Shown: positions 9,991-21,629 of the stretch, one piece after another | Position numbering within the stretch: the stretch's first letter is position 1 | Layout of the letters: each line of letters starts with the position of its first letter | Origin: Aedes albopictus | Lineage: Eukaryota > Arthropoda > Insecta > Diptera > Culicidae | Reading direction: 5' to 3' | Assembly (NCBI RefSeq): GCF_035046485.1 | Contig: NC_085137.1 | Span: 375,720,706 to 375,784,705 of the forward strand | DNA: 64,000 bases | Made by a program: the position numbers and the translations under genes | The notes under the pieces: model-generated | Databases searched by the model: none | Seen by the model: the letters and a program-made list of their open reading frames with translations, nothing else | Told to the model about the DNA's origin: nothing

Positions 9991-11393
9991 GTGGAAAAAG
10001 AGTTTCACGTTAAACTTTAGTTGAAAAGATCTATCTAACGCCGTTCAATTATCTAATAATTTTATCCGCTCGATGAAAATTCTCTCGTAGAACAGTAATT
10101 TGACAATTTCTCTTCAAAACGAAATAATTCTTGAACTAGTCAACATCTTTCCAAGTAACCGAACCAGCTGAATAACAGCTTCTTGAGCTAAAGTTAGCTT
10201 AAGAGTGATTTGTTTTACTCTTATACAGCAAAAATGTGTTTTGGGTTATGAATGCGTTCAGCGAAAGCGATCACACAACAACTTTACTAACACATCAGTC
10301 CACCATTTGTATTATTATAACAACAAACATTGTATTATGGAAATATAAAAGTTGGAACCTCGTTCCAGCCTTTGTCCTACGTCAACATTGCGGTTATGTC
10401 TCAGACATTACCCACTCCTAGTTTTTTATTGTAACCTAACTTAACATCCTTTTCGTCATATTGTCATTTGGCCCATTACAGTTTGCCGTATGGTATATAA
10501 CAATACTCTAACGTTACCACTTGGAGTGATGGAGAACAACACATGAATGTGTGCAGACATAGTTACAAATGGAAGTGGATAATATGCAAGATAGTACGCT
10601 TGCAGTTCTCAACTATGCGGACCATTTCATAGATAGATACTTGTTGTATAGCTACTTTAAACAAAAAATCAGATCATTATGAAGATATAAGTGGCATGTC
10701 ATTCACTAAAAAAATAAACAGAAAACAGCGTATTTTCATAGGAGAGTGCGTAACGTTTTCGGAGAAGAAACGTAGGGAAACGTCAGTTCCGCTGGCATTT
10801 GGGAAGTTGATGAAAGAATCCGCTGCTCTTAAGAGACTGTTGCTAGCATTTCTTAATGCGACATATTTGCACACATTTATACTCGGCCCAAATTCATTAT
10901 TATCACAGTCGAATTTCGCACACGACTTCGCAACGGCTAGCGTACACAAGTTTTGTTGAGTTCATGACAGGGGCGTCGGATGCTTAACAGGCAAACAAAA
11001 TAAGTTTGATTAGTGTGAAATGTCGCTGGAAAATGATGATTCAGTGGATTCTCAAATTATCACAGTAGTCTAAACATTAATGAAAAACCCAATATTATAG
11101 TCCTTGCATGTTTCCCAATTCCTTGACAACTAAATAACAGTAATTATTAATTATTTAATTTAGAATTTTATTAAAGAATCTCATCATGGATTTCCAAAAA
11201 AAAATTGAATAAAAATCAAAAAAATAAAAGGAGAAGCTTCCATAAATGAATCTCGATGAATCCTGATTGATCCACCGAAGGACCTGCTCACTTTAACGAT
11301 ACATTACAAAAAAAAAGAAATGAAACGAACGGGGCTTTGGTGCTTCATTTTAATTGGGATTTCAATGATCGTAGGATGCAAGATACAGACAGC
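9991..11393. other. no gene seen; SINE-like fragment near 10330-10435
   Basis: The stretch ATTGCGGTTATGTCTCAGAC near 10390 resembles the 3' part of the SINE at 13716. Otherwise there are only short frames. The opposing frames at 10677-10959 show no recognisable domain. Confidence 0.4.
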
Positions 11394-11542
11394 CAGCCCC
11401 AAGTAACTATAAGGCACCATTATTCGCCTTGCATGTCAATACAGTGCTAGTGTAGAACTGACCTGCTCTATATTAGCCGTATAATAAATAGCCCTATAAG
11501 ACCAAAAAGGCGAAGTATAGTTCAAATGGTTACTTGGGACTG
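11394..11542. mobile_element. MITE, CAGCCCCAAGTAAC ends
   Basis: The left CAGCCCCAAGTAAC and the right GTTACTTGGGACTG are inverted. The similarity continues to the inner word TTCGCCT / AGGCGAA. It is 149 bp and non-coding. Confidence 0.65.
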
Positions 11543-12447
11543 CTTTTTCATGATACCGGCCATGAAAGAACTTATCGCAATCAAAGCTGACTTAGTCACT
11601 ACGGCGGTGATGGACCGTACTCTATTCCAATCATCGGATGGATTGTGGATATGACGATAAATGGAGTGAGCATTTAGTGCAGAAATTTTGCCAGATCTTA
11701 TCAGCGTTGCAAGATTAACAAGGCAATATCTAGAAGAAAGTATTTACGAGAGTGCAATATTCCTGTACAACGAATTTTCATTCGGCTCGCAGTCAATGAA
11801 CAAGCACATTTCTGTTGTGATGATTACGATTACGATTAAAAATGCAATCTCCTCTCATGTTTGAAGGCTTATGTTGTATACGACTGTATTTGTTGCAATG
11901 TGAGTCATACATGCCAAAGAAATCTTACATCTTTTATCAATGTCAAATACCTAAAGCTATTGCTCAATATTTGAGCGCAAAACTCACAAAGCGTATGCTG
12001 CTGTTTATGTAATAAATCCCGACAAACTGTATTGCACTTTCCATTGGGAATAGCTCTACCGTTATCTCGCGTGAAATTGATCAGTTAGATGAAACTGTTG
12101 AATGCTTCACAAATTACATTTGAAAACCATTATGAATCTAATCCTAGGAAACAAGATACTCAAGCAACAAGATACTCGAAACTTTAAACTATCTAATGGT
12201 AAGAGTTTTACACAAAGAAATCTATCCATTCAAGACTTCAAGATGAATGTTGAAGGCGTGTTTTGCAACGTTAAAAATATTGAAAATGCGTGTAGATTAT
12301 GTAGAATATTTAAAAGCATTTTTGAGAAGGGACTTGATAAAATCGGAACAAAACTGCACGCTCAGAAAACTGTTGTGATAAACTTGAACAAACAAACGCA
12401 AATATGAGAACAAACACCGTGAACTGAAACTAGTTCCAGCTGTCAAT
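11543..12447. other. no recognised gene
   Basis: A 101-codon frame (12102-12407, plus) is lysine and asparagine rich and without recognisable features. I found no splice-linked continuation and do not call it a gene. Confidence 0.4.
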
Positions 12448-12567
12448 ATGGACGTTCATTTCTTATTGTTGTTATCGTTGCTATGCATAGTTCCCGTTTG
12501 TTCCCGTTGCCGTGATTGGGAGTGCACGTATATCGGATTTTTTGCGTGTGTACTTTTTAAAAAATGA
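12448..12567 (+). CDS. possible 39-residue secreted peptide
   Basis: A short frame starts MDVHFLLLLSLLCIVPVCS, which is a convincing signal-peptide shape, and continues for 20 residues with two cysteines in a CRDWEC motif and a third near the end. It ends in TGA at 12565. It sits 376 bp upstream of the cystine-knot gene, whose mature chain also opens with two closely spaced cysteines (CNQEEVC). It could be a decayed first exon of a paralogue, since a weak donor GTATAT lies inside, or a small peptide gene, or chance. Family unknown. Confidence 0.25.
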   Translation: MDVHFLLLLSLLCIVPVCSRCRDWECTYIGFFACVLFKK

Positions 12568-12942
12568 CTGTTACTCTATGATTCTAAGTTTTTTTTTACT
12601 ATCTCAGTGCATGCGTTGAAGTTATCGAATTGGTCGAGTCGAGGTCGAAAATGGGCAGACTGAACAATGATGCCCTGTTTTACGGTACTTGGATAGTCGC
12701 AAGCTCTGCGCATAATAGTTGCGTTGCCTTAATCTACACTAAAATCCGTCATGCTTTTAAAGTTATATAGTTGCTCAAGATGATTCTGACTCATTTCAAT
12801 CGATTATATGGGCTAATATAGACGTAAGCCATATCGTTCCAAATTCACAATCCTGTTTAAGTATAGTTTAAGTAGCAGGAGTTTTTAGAGTTTTCAAGTT
12901 ACATCATTGCTCTAGTAGTGTAGTAATCTTAGTATCTACAAA

Positions 12943-13428
12943 ATGTTTTACGGAAGAAGCTGCTTGCTGATTTTCAGCCAAATTTGCTGCTTGATTGTTG
13001 TTGCACATCAGGATAATCTATGCAATCAAGAAGAAGTATGCCGTTCCGAAATTCATGAAGTTAAAGTTTACCTTACCCAAGGAAACGATGTGCCTAAAGA
13101 CTTGCAACGATACCGCATTTATTACGGAGAATTATGCTTGTAAGTATCAGTGAAGATTACAATTGTACTGAACAGTTAAGAAAGATATAACCTAAATATG
13201 AACTATTGCAGAGATTCGAATGGAACTAGCTGCTCATACATAAACCAGGCCGCACTTCCGGCAAAAGGACGAGCAGTTTGTAAACAATATTATCTGCAAA
13301 TGGGCGTCGAAGTGGACAACTACACTAGCAGAAATTCTTTCGAGACAATTACGATCAGTGTGTCTGTACCCGCCGGATGCATTTGTCAAATAGTGCCAAA
13401 AATAGCCAAATCAACAACCGGATCATAA
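12943..13428 (+). CDS. Spaetzle-like secreted cystine-knot protein, two exons
   Basis: Exon 1 is 12943-13139 and exon 2 is 13212-13428. Joined through a 72-bp GTAAGT...TTGCAG phase-2 intron they encode 137 residues. Residues 1-21 form a signal peptide (CLLIFSQICCLIVVA). The mature chain of about 116 residues has seven cysteines: 27, 33, 65, 73, 89, 122 and 124. The order CRSEIHEVKVY, then C65, C73, AVCKQYY (C89) and VPAGCIC near the end parallels the Spaetzle C-terminal domain, where CKQHY and a cysteine cluster sit at the same places. N-glycosylation sites are NGT (69) and NYT (102). Unlike usual Spaetzle precursors there is no prodomain or cleavage site, and the final cluster is G-C-x-C rather than C-C-x-C, with an extra cysteine near the N-terminus. 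Role inferred: extracellular ligand, Toll-type receptor. A Trunk/PTTH-like relative is the alternative. Confidence 0.72.
13140..13211 (+). other. intron of the cystine-knot gene
   Basis: The donor is GTAAGTATC immediately after the exon-1 codon remnant TT, and the acceptor is CTATTGCAG. Removing the 72 bases keeps the frame; reading through meets a stop at once (TAA at 13141). Short introns of this size are normal in mosquitoes. Confidence 0.75.
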
Positions 13429-13715
13429 CATATTAGTATGCTATATAGCGTACAGCATTTATTTTTCTATAAATTTCCGAAGCTTTTACTTAAAATTTAA
13501 AACATGAAATGTCTGCAGATAATGCCTTATATGCAGCAGGTACTTTGTTGCGGATTTTATTTAGTTTATTTGAGTTTATGTTATAAAGAAGAGAAATGTA
13601 TGAACATATCTGGTTTTTTCTTCTATTCTAGTAGATGTGTCCCTGTTCGTTAAGTGTTGATATCCATTGCATTTGTTCATCAGAAGTTAGAGCATGATAA
13701 AGAAAGCAGTAGCCT

Positions 13716-13915
13716 GGGCCCGTGGTGCAGTTGGTCACACTTCGCTTCATAAGCGGATGGTCATACAGTTGATTCCCATTCTCAACCCTGAAATTCGAGT
13801 GTTACCATCAATTTTAAATCAATGTATTTATCGTGCGTGAACAGCTAGTCCTATTTACATTAAGATTGCGGTTATGTCTTACTCAGATATTAACTACCCA
13901 CCCCGAGTTGTCCAG
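13716..13915 (+). mobile_element. tRNA-derived SINE, degenerate
   Basis: The head GGGCCCGTGGTGCAGTTGG resembles an A box and GTTGATTCCC a weakened B box. The tail carries GCGGTTATGTCTTACTCAGA and ACCCACCCCGAGTTG. A tail relative lies near 10390. Confidence 0.5.
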
Positions 13916-15548
13916 GTAGCAGATATCCTGTATCAATTATTCAATGCCTAAATTCGACAATGTTTCCTCTATTTCCAAAATTTTCCAAATGTGTGGCCAC
14001 TATTTCCATTCAATGTATGTTTATTAAACAATAGGTCAAAAGCGAATGTGCCATGTGCATATGGCCCATCAATTGCATAAGCACGTCTAACAACCTTCAT
14101 TACCCAATGTGTCCAAATCCATGGAGTACATAGAGGGTTACGTCAATCGCATTTCCAGACACAATGCAATTCGTTTCATTTTCCACCTGTTACAGGTGCA
14201 CTTGAAAGGTTTCCAATCGTGACATAAGGTTCGCAATCTCAATGACTCGCAAGACAGTGCCACTGGTATTGATTCCCACATTTCCTGTTCTAATCTCTGT
14301 TGCGATACATAAAATAATCCTATTGTAACGAGATCCACAAATTTATTCTGCAGGTAAAAGCCGTTTCAAATCGGATATCGATCATGCATATAATATCAAT
14401 CTAATTTTAAAATCTATAATTACCGATAACGTCACAGTTCTAAAAACAGCGAAGCTCCAATTGTCAATCCAATTACACGATACTTGAAATAACCTATGAC
14501 GGCATTCCATTGAACTGCTTCGGTTCATGCAGTTATTCTGTTTATGTGACAGTAATTACCTACATGTATATCGAATTCTGTTTCAAGCCACCGCAAATGT
14601 ACCTAAAGAATTGTTATTCCTTGAACTTTCTCTGACGTCGAGCATAGGCATTTATTTCAAGTGAAATCATAAAATTAATCTTCCGTCTAGATCTTATTTT
14701 TAGCGCAAGAAAACATAAAAGAGACGGTACACGAATAGAAATAATTTTCGCATAACACTAATCAACAGAAGAATACAAAAAAAAACGTTAGGATGCCTGA
14801 GAAAAAAGTTATTTAATTAACACAGACACATTTAATTAATTAACAGATTAGTGATTCGACGAATGGCTCAATGTTTTGTCTTATTAGCAGCACTGCAGCT
14901 GCTCCCTGCTCATTCAACTCAAATTTGGGTAAATCTACATTCATGGGCGTAGCCAGAGGGGTGCCACCGTAATTTTATTTGATTTCTAACCAAATTATTG
15001 CACTGTTCCCACCAAATCGAACTGCACAGTATGAAAGTGTGACGATTAAAAAGTGTGACGATAAGTGCAACCATGCTGTCTGGCAGCATTTTGACATCGA
15101 GAAATGTCACAGATTAGCACGTGGTGTGTGTTTCGTCGGATTCTTTCTCGGTTTTGTTTTGATTCTCAGCCATCTGACAACTCTCCGATTCAATTTTCTC
15201 TCTGCTTTTCTCGCGAAAGTTGGTGCAGTGTTGCCAGTTATGCAGGTTTGTGCGTTTCTACTAGTGTAAAAAGTTTTGAAATGTTAAATTTATGAAAATG
15301 ATGTCGGCAACCGTGCCCGAGCACAGAAATAGTGTGATAGCTGAAGTGCGTCAAAAATCCATCTTTGAAAGCAATCAGCAATAAGATTATCAGCGTGTCT
15401 GTAAAATACTCTAAAGAAATAATCTATTCTAAAGATTAAGAATATTTTTCATAATTATCAATCTTTTTTTTCTCGAAAACCACAAGAAATTTCGGGTGAA
15501 TTTTCACTAGTACACAATTCAAACAAACGTCATTCTAATAGCAAAAAA
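13916..15548. other. no gene seen
   Basis: The short open frames at 14138-14338 and 14919-15295 overlap on both strands and show no domain or splice context. Nothing can be supported. Confidence 0.5.
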
Positions 15549-15553
15549 AATGG

Positions 15554-15894
15554 TGTTACGTAAGAATATGACTTGCGAACCCCTGTGCGGTGTCGGAGTT
15601 ATTGTATTTACGTGTGTATTGTTTTACCGTCTGATTTCTCTGTCATCTCCGTTTTGTTTACCATGTCACTGAATCAAAATCAGTGAAAACAAGAGACTGA
15701 ACAGGCGCATCAGAATTTGTTCAATTCTGATGTGGAGAAATCACCGTAGATGTAAGTGTTTTTTTTATGTTTTATATAATCTTAATTTTAATAAAGTTGT
15801 TTTATAGCTTTGTAGCATACGGCAATATGACCAACTCAGTGTTTTATTTGCCTCGCTGGAAGAACGGTGTCCCGCATAAGTCGTGTTTTCAACA
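15554..15894 (+). repeat. left LTR
   Basis: 341 bp, starting TGTTACG and ending CAACA. It contains a perfect hairpin of CATCAGAATT and AATTCTGATG with a 5-base loop (15708-15732), a TATATAA at 15773, an AATAAA at 15790, and a GTAAGT...TTATAG pair that would make a small intron. Confidence 0.9.
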
Positions 15895-16265
15895 CTACAA
15901 AGATCTACGACGATCATGGTCGCCTACCGGAAGGCAAATTCATTAAATCTGTTTCGATAGAGACAAGGATGGTAACCGTGGCGGCAATGTATCATCATTG
16001 AAATAACGCGTCAGATGGAAATTGGACAACGCGAGACTACAAGCAACTGACTGTTCTACAAGCCTTACAATTGGCACCGTAAAGTCGAACGCGAGTTAGT
16101 CGTACAGCATGTCCCAAAGGTTTTCATGAAAGCACCATTTCAACTGATTCGATTTGTTTTGCTACACGTCGCGGGAACCCATATTCTTACGCAGGCTCAT
16201 CGATACTGACGATAAAAAGTAGTAAAACTTCGACATGATTTGTAACGAAGTGTTACGGGGGGCAG

Positions 16266-16606
16266 TGTTACGTAAGAATATGACTTGCGAACCCCTGTGC
16301 GGTGTCGGAGTTATTGTATTTACGTGTGTATTGTTTTACCGTCTGATTTCTCTGTCATCTCCGTTTTGTTTACCATGTCACTGAATCAAAATCAGTGAAA
16401 ACAAGAGACTGAACGGGCGCATCAGAATTTGTTCAATTCTGATGTGGAGAAATCACCGTAGATGTAAGTGTTTTTTTTATGTTTTATATAATCTTAATTT
16501 TAATAAAGTTGTTTTATAGCTTTGTAGCATACGGCAATATGACCAACTCAGTGTTTTATTTGCCTCGCTGGAAGAACGGTGTCCCGCATAAGTCGTGTTT
16601 TCAACA
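16266..16606 (+). repeat. right LTR
   Basis: Same length and, by eye, the same sequence as the left LTR, apart from an A to G change in the GAACAGGCGC region. It ends at the AATGG duplication. Confidence 0.9.
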
Positions 16607-17215
16607 AATGGGGTTTCTTTATGAATTCAAACCTTCAGGTACTTCTCCAGGGATTCCTTCAGGAATTCTTCAAGAGACTTTTAAAGGAAATTCTCCTTCA
16701 TAAATTCCTCCATGGACGTTTTGCAAGGTCCCGATGATGGTGATGTTCCAAGAAATGCTTCAGAAATTTTTACAGATGCTTCTGCAAGGATGCGTCGACA
16801 AATTCCTCCAGGAATTTTCCCATAGCTTTCTTTAGTGATTCCAGTATGCATTTCTCCAGAGCAAATCTCCCTTCAAGAATTCCTCCGGGAGTTTCTCCTG
16901 GGATATCTTTGGAGCTTCATACCGTAATTGTTCCGATTCTTTTTTTTTTTTTTTTTTCAAATGAATTTCAGCAGTAATCCTTTCAGGGATCTGCTGGTAT
17001 TCGTTTAAAGATTTCATCAAGGATTTCTCAATATATTTCTTCTAGAGATTGCTCTAATAATTCCATCCGAAATTATTCGTATTTTTGCCTGAGTTTGTTC
17101 CAGGAATTCTGGCAGAAAATGTTATCAGAGATTGTTCAAAAAATAATCCAGGAATTCCTTAAATATTTTGTACAAAAAATCCTTTAGGAGTTCATCTAAG
17201 GATTCCTTAAGGGGT

Positions 17216-17713
17216 TATAGGGTGCCTGTGCCAATTATGGCACTACCTAAGGAAAACTATTTGTATAAAAATAACAAGAAGACTATCGAATGTCACCAAT
17301 ATGTTTAAAGATAGTTGAGCTAGCATACTTTACAGCAAACATATAGAAACGGAGCAAAAACTACTTTTAATATTTATTAAAGCGTGTGCCAATGATAGGA
17401 ACCCTGTACCAGTTATGGCTACATTTGTTAACTTCGGTTCCTTTTCGCACTATTTGCATGCTTTCCTTATGGGATTAGCCATAACTGGTACACTATGGCG
17501 AAAAAGGGTGCAAGGAAGCCGAAATTTTAAGGAAAATGATTTATTCCTACCATAATTTGAGCAAAATGTGGAATTTAAATGAATGCAACCATCTTTTATG
17601 AACGTGATCTGTTGTTCATATTTGTTTTCTTGTTGATTTACATCGTTAAAGGGTGAAAATCAACTATGGCGAATAATTGGTACTATAGCCATAATTGGAG
17701 CACTTACCCTATA
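17216..17713. mobile_element. MITE, TATAGGGT ends, CCAATTATGGC motif
   Basis: The left end TATAGGGTGCCTGTGCCAAT and the right end complement TATAGGGTAAGTGCTCCAAT are inverted. The word CCATAACTGG or CCAATTATGGC recurs inside (about 17405 and 17465). It is 498 bp, non-coding and inserted in the short-repeat array. Confidence 0.75.
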
Positions 17714-18424
17714 TGTTGAGGTTGAGCACAAAATCGATTTTTTTAATTCATTAAAGCATGGGTTCTTTAGAATGCTGTGTCAAATTTTCATAGAGATCCA
17801 AGCAGTACAAGCAAAGATATAGCGTTTTGCGCCTGGCTCCCTTACGGGCGCGTAGTGCAAACTTGAAATTTTAAACGCGATTATCTCGGAATTATGTTTT
17901 TCCAAAAACGTCGATGCGGTGACTACGATTGCGGAAACAGTTCTCAAATGATTTCAACCAATTTTTTTTTTTGAGTGTTCGCTATTCATGTGTCGTGTCC
18001 TTGAATAATCAACATATTTAAAAAAATCATATCAGTGTTATGATTTTTTTTTTACATTTTTTTGTATAAAGAAGTATTTTTTTTATGAAAAAATCGTTCC
18101 CGTTTTTAAAACTAAAAACATTTTTCAATATTCTGATCGTTCAAGGAGACCCTGTGGTAACCTCTAGTAACGGTTTTCTTTTGGGTTTGTGCTTTCAGTT
18201 GAGCCGTTAGACTGTAATCATAGTCACGGCAAACCTCTTTAAAGAAAACACGTTTGACAAAAAATGTTAATTTGATAATTAGTACTATTTTTTTCATTTT
18301 CTCAAGCTGATTTTACACATTAAATATTGTACTCTGTATGACGTAAAACGAGAATTTGAAAAAAATATGGGTACATACTTTTACAAAAGTTAAAATTTTT
18401 CTTTATTTTCACGCACTCAATAAT
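17714..18424. other. AT-rich insert, no gene
   Basis: This passage lacks the short repeat and has long T runs. Nothing recognisable is encoded. It may be an unidentified element, since array sequence resumes after it. Confidence 0.4.
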
Positions 18425-20156
18425 TCACGCACCTATATAATTCCTTAAATAATTCGACCAGAAATTACTGCAGACATGGATTCCGTCAAATTTATTTCAA
18501 GCGAGTCCTAGAGGAGTTCTTCCAGGAATTGGTTAAAAAAGCTCTCCTAGGATTTCCTAATGTATTCCTCATGGGGATTCTTTAGGAATTCCTCCGGGTT
18601 TTCCTTCAAGAATTCCTCTAGGGATTCACTCGGGAATTCCTTTTGTGATTCTTTCAGAAACAACTTCAAATAATATTTTAAAAATTCCTCCAAGGATTCT
18701 TCCAGGAACTCTTCTTGCGATTCCTGCAGGAATTCATCTTGGAATTCTTTCACGAACTCTTCCAGGAATTAATGCAGAGCTTCTTCCAGAAAATGTTAAG
18801 GAATTCCCTTAAGAATTCCTCTTAGAATTGCTTCCTGGATTCCTCCTGGGGAAGAACTGCAACAGGAACTCCCCCAGGAGTTATTCTACAAACTTTTCTT
18901 AGGAATCCTTCAATATTTATCCAAAAAACTCTTATTGGGTTTTCTTCAGAAACTTCTCCTGGGATTCCCTCAGGGATTCCTCCTAGGATTTCTTCCCGAA
19001 TTCTTCCTGGAATTCCTCCAGAAATTCCTCCAGCGATTCCTCTGGAAATTCCTACAGAAACTGCTCTAAGAATTCTCCCGGGAATTCCTGCAGGAATTCC
19101 TCCAGGAATTTCTCTAGAGATTCCTCCAGGAATTCCCTTAGAGACTCTTTAGTTTCTTTAGAGATTCCTCCAGGAATTTCTCAAGGAATTTCTTTAGGGA
19201 TTCCTCTAGGAATTTTTGCAAGCGACTCATCCAGGTATTTTTCTAGGGATTCCTCTAGGAATTCCTTCAGGCATTCCTCCAGAAACTTCTTCAGATATTG
19301 CTCCATGCATTCCTTCAGGAATTCTTCCAGACATTTCTCCAGAGATTCATTCAAGAATTGTTTCACAGATTCCTCCTGGAATTCCACGATGAATATCCCT
19401 AGGAATTCCTCCAGGGATTTTTCTAGAACTTCCTCTAGGAATTGCTCCAGTTATTCCTCCACGATTTTTTCCAGGGATTGCTTTGGAGCTTTCTCCAGAA
19501 TTCCCTCCAAAGATTTCTCCTGGAATTCAACAAGGGATTTCTACTAACATTTTCCCACGGATTCCACCCAGGCTTCCTCTAGGCGTTTCTCCAGGAATTT
19601 CTCCAATAATTCATTTGATGATTCGTGCAGCAATTCATCCAGGAATTTCTCCAGGGATTCCTCCAAGAATTGTTCAATGGATTCATCCAGGAATTCCTCC
19701 TCAGATTGCGCCAGAAATTTCTTCAGAAGTTCCTCCAGGCATTCCTCTAGTGATTATTTCAGAAATTCCTCTGGATCTATTCGGAAATTTATTTAGGGGT
19801 TCCATTAGAAATATCAAAAATCCTTTCATCATTTTTCCCAGTGGTGCACACAAGAATTACTCCAGGATTACCTGAAGATTTTTTGAATTATTTCAAGGAA
19901 TTCTAAATGAATTCCTCCAGCGATTTGTAATAGAATTCTTTAAAATAATTGTAAAGGGGTGCATACAGAAGCCAGGAAATTCTCCAAGGAGTTAGCCAGG
20001 AATTCTTTGATAAGTATTTGATAAGATTTGTTCAGAAATCCATACATGAATTCCATCAAGTATACCCCCTGCAGAAAAGGAATTCTTTCAGAATATTGAC
20101 CTGCGATTCTTTCAGGCATATATCCTGATTTTTTTTTCTCTGAGGAATCCTTCAAT

Positions 20157-20410
20157 CTCCAATCTTCAGTTACCCTTGTGGATAAGGCCTTGAATCGCAA
20201 ATCTGAAAACAATGGGTTCGATTCCCATTACGATCAGGAACTTTTCTCAATTTCCCTGGGAATACATGATATGCCTCACAATATACAAATTTATGAAATG
20301 GCAGGCAAAGAAAGCCCTATTAATAACTGTGGAAGTGCTCAAAGAACACTAAGTTTAAGTGAGGCAGACCAACATCCAGTGAGAACGTAGAGCCACAAAG
20401 AAGAAGAAGT
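20157..20410 (+). mobile_element. tRNA-derived SINE in the array
   Basis: The B box GGGTTCGATTCCCAT is intact. The body has CTGGGAATACATGATATGCC and AACTGTGGAAGTGCTCA, and the copy ends in AAGAAGAAG. AATCCTTCAAT flanks both sides (20146-20156 and 20411-20421), an 11-bp target duplication of array sequence. It is the same family as the SINE at 30875. Confidence 0.85.
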
Positions 20411-21246
20411 AATCCTTCAATAAGTTATCCATTGATTGTTTCAAGAACTCTTCCAGAGATTTCTCAAGGAGTTACTCTAGGGATGTTTTGAGGGTGTTAC
20501 TTCAAGAAGTGCTTTAGAGATTCTTTCATAAATTTGCCAAGAAATTCCTTCAGAAATTCCCCCGCGAATGATTCAATGGTTTCTTCCAACGACTTTTTTT
20601 TTGGACTCATCCTAGGATTCCATCAGGAATTTCACCAGCGATCTCCTGCCGAGTTTTGTGTTGGGATTTCTCCAGAAATATCTCTCGGAATTTCTCCAAG
20701 AAGTTGCCTAATATTTTTTTAGAGATTCCTCCTGGAATCACTTTAGCAGTTTCTTAAGGAGCTACTTAGGGATTCTATCAGGAAATCTTATAATAAGTCC
20801 TTCCAAACCACACACATGTCATAGAAGAGTCACGACAGTGCAGGTTTTGGTTGTCACTGTGACTTACTTTAAACAAATAAGTACTCACATGCTGGATGCG
20901 CTATCAGAAATTAATCCAGGGAATCTTCCAGGAATTCCCCCAGGGAAGACTCGTTCGGTATTCTCCCAGGGTTTCTCCTGGAATTCCTTCAGACGACTTT
21001 ATATACATTCCAGCCAATCGTCCTGGCATTCCAGGATTTCTGAAAGAATTGCATTGAGAATTCTCCGGAAATACCTCCAGGATTTTTTTCAAGAATTTCT
21101 TCAGGGATTCCTTTCAGAAGTTCTTACAGAAATACATCGAAAGTTTATCCAGTGATATTTTCAAAGCTTTTACGAGAATATCTTCCAAGGATCCTTCCGA
21201 GAATACGTCAATTGATATTGATGGAAAATTCTGACAAATATGTACA

Positions 21247-21316
21247 GTATTGTTCGGGTCTTTATTGTACCTTAAAACATAGTATTGTTCGGGTCTTTAT
21301 TGTACCTTAAAACATA
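21247..21316. repeat. 35-bp perfect tandem duplication
   Basis: AGTATTGTTCGGGTCTTTAT plus 15 more bases is repeated exactly twice with no spacer. It is non-coding. Confidence 0.9.
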
Positions 21317-21373
21317 CTAAACTATAATGTGAAAAAAAAACTGATAAAAATCATAAAAATAGTTACGTTTTAC

Positions 21374-21560
21374 TTAATTGAGTTGTCCAAAAAAAAGTGT
21401 CACGATACCTAATGCAAGCTTATCCATATACGGGAGAACAAAAGATGTTCCAAAGTTCTTACAAATTCTTAACACGGGACATTTGAACACAAACCAATTG
21501 AATTGGTCAATAAGCAAAGTGTATTTATAATTTCTGAAGCAGTTTACTTGGTTTAGTACC
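21374..21560. repeat. dispersed repeat shared with 48455-48600
   Basis: From TTGAGTTGTCCAAAAAA through CTAATGCAAGCTTATCCAT and ATGTTCCAAAGTTCTTAC to GAACACAAACCA this matches the second copy with small gaps. Ends and class are not determined. Confidence 0.7.
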
Positions 21561-21629
21561 TTTATGTCGGGTTTTGTCACCCTAACCGATTTCCAACAAA
21601 TTATCAATATTAATTAGAATTAGTAATAC

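Larger units (their letters stand above)
15554..16606. mobile_element. miniature LTR retrotransposon (TRIM-like)
   Basis: Two direct repeats of 341 bp, each TGTTACG...TTCAACA, flank a 371-bp interior. The whole is bordered by AATGG on both sides (15549-15553 and 16607-16611), a perfect 5-bp target duplication. The interior has no gag or pol frame. A purine-rich ACGGGGGGCAG directly precedes the right LTR, as a polypurine tract should. The LTRs differ at about one position by eye, so the insertion is recent. Movement would need enzymes from an autonomous relative. A 5-bp duplication fits Gypsy or BEL/Pao types; I cannot choose. Confidence 0.9.
16612..21235. repeat. GGAATTCCTCCAG short-repeat array 1 (interrupted)
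   Basis: The sequence is built from degenerate copies of a roughly 12-bp word such as ATTCCTCCAGGA and ATTCCTCCAGGG. It is densest at 18480-19760 and 20905-21160. Because the unit is divisible by three and partly palindromic, it leaves open frames on both strands reading as PGI/PPR or EEFLKE repeats; these are not genes. Interruptions are a MITE (17216-17713), unrelated AT-rich DNA (17714-18424) and a SINE (20157-20410). Confidence 0.85.

Noticed and set aside
10677..10959. Opposing 87- and 90-codon frames
   Set aside because: Overlapping frames on both strands with no motif, splice context or codon preference.
18547..19875. Glutamate/leucine-rich and proline/glycine-rich open frames on both strands
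   Set aside because: They are direct translations of the GGAATTCCTCCAG repeat, whose period keeps frames open in both directions. They show no codon bias, splice sites or non-repeat residues.
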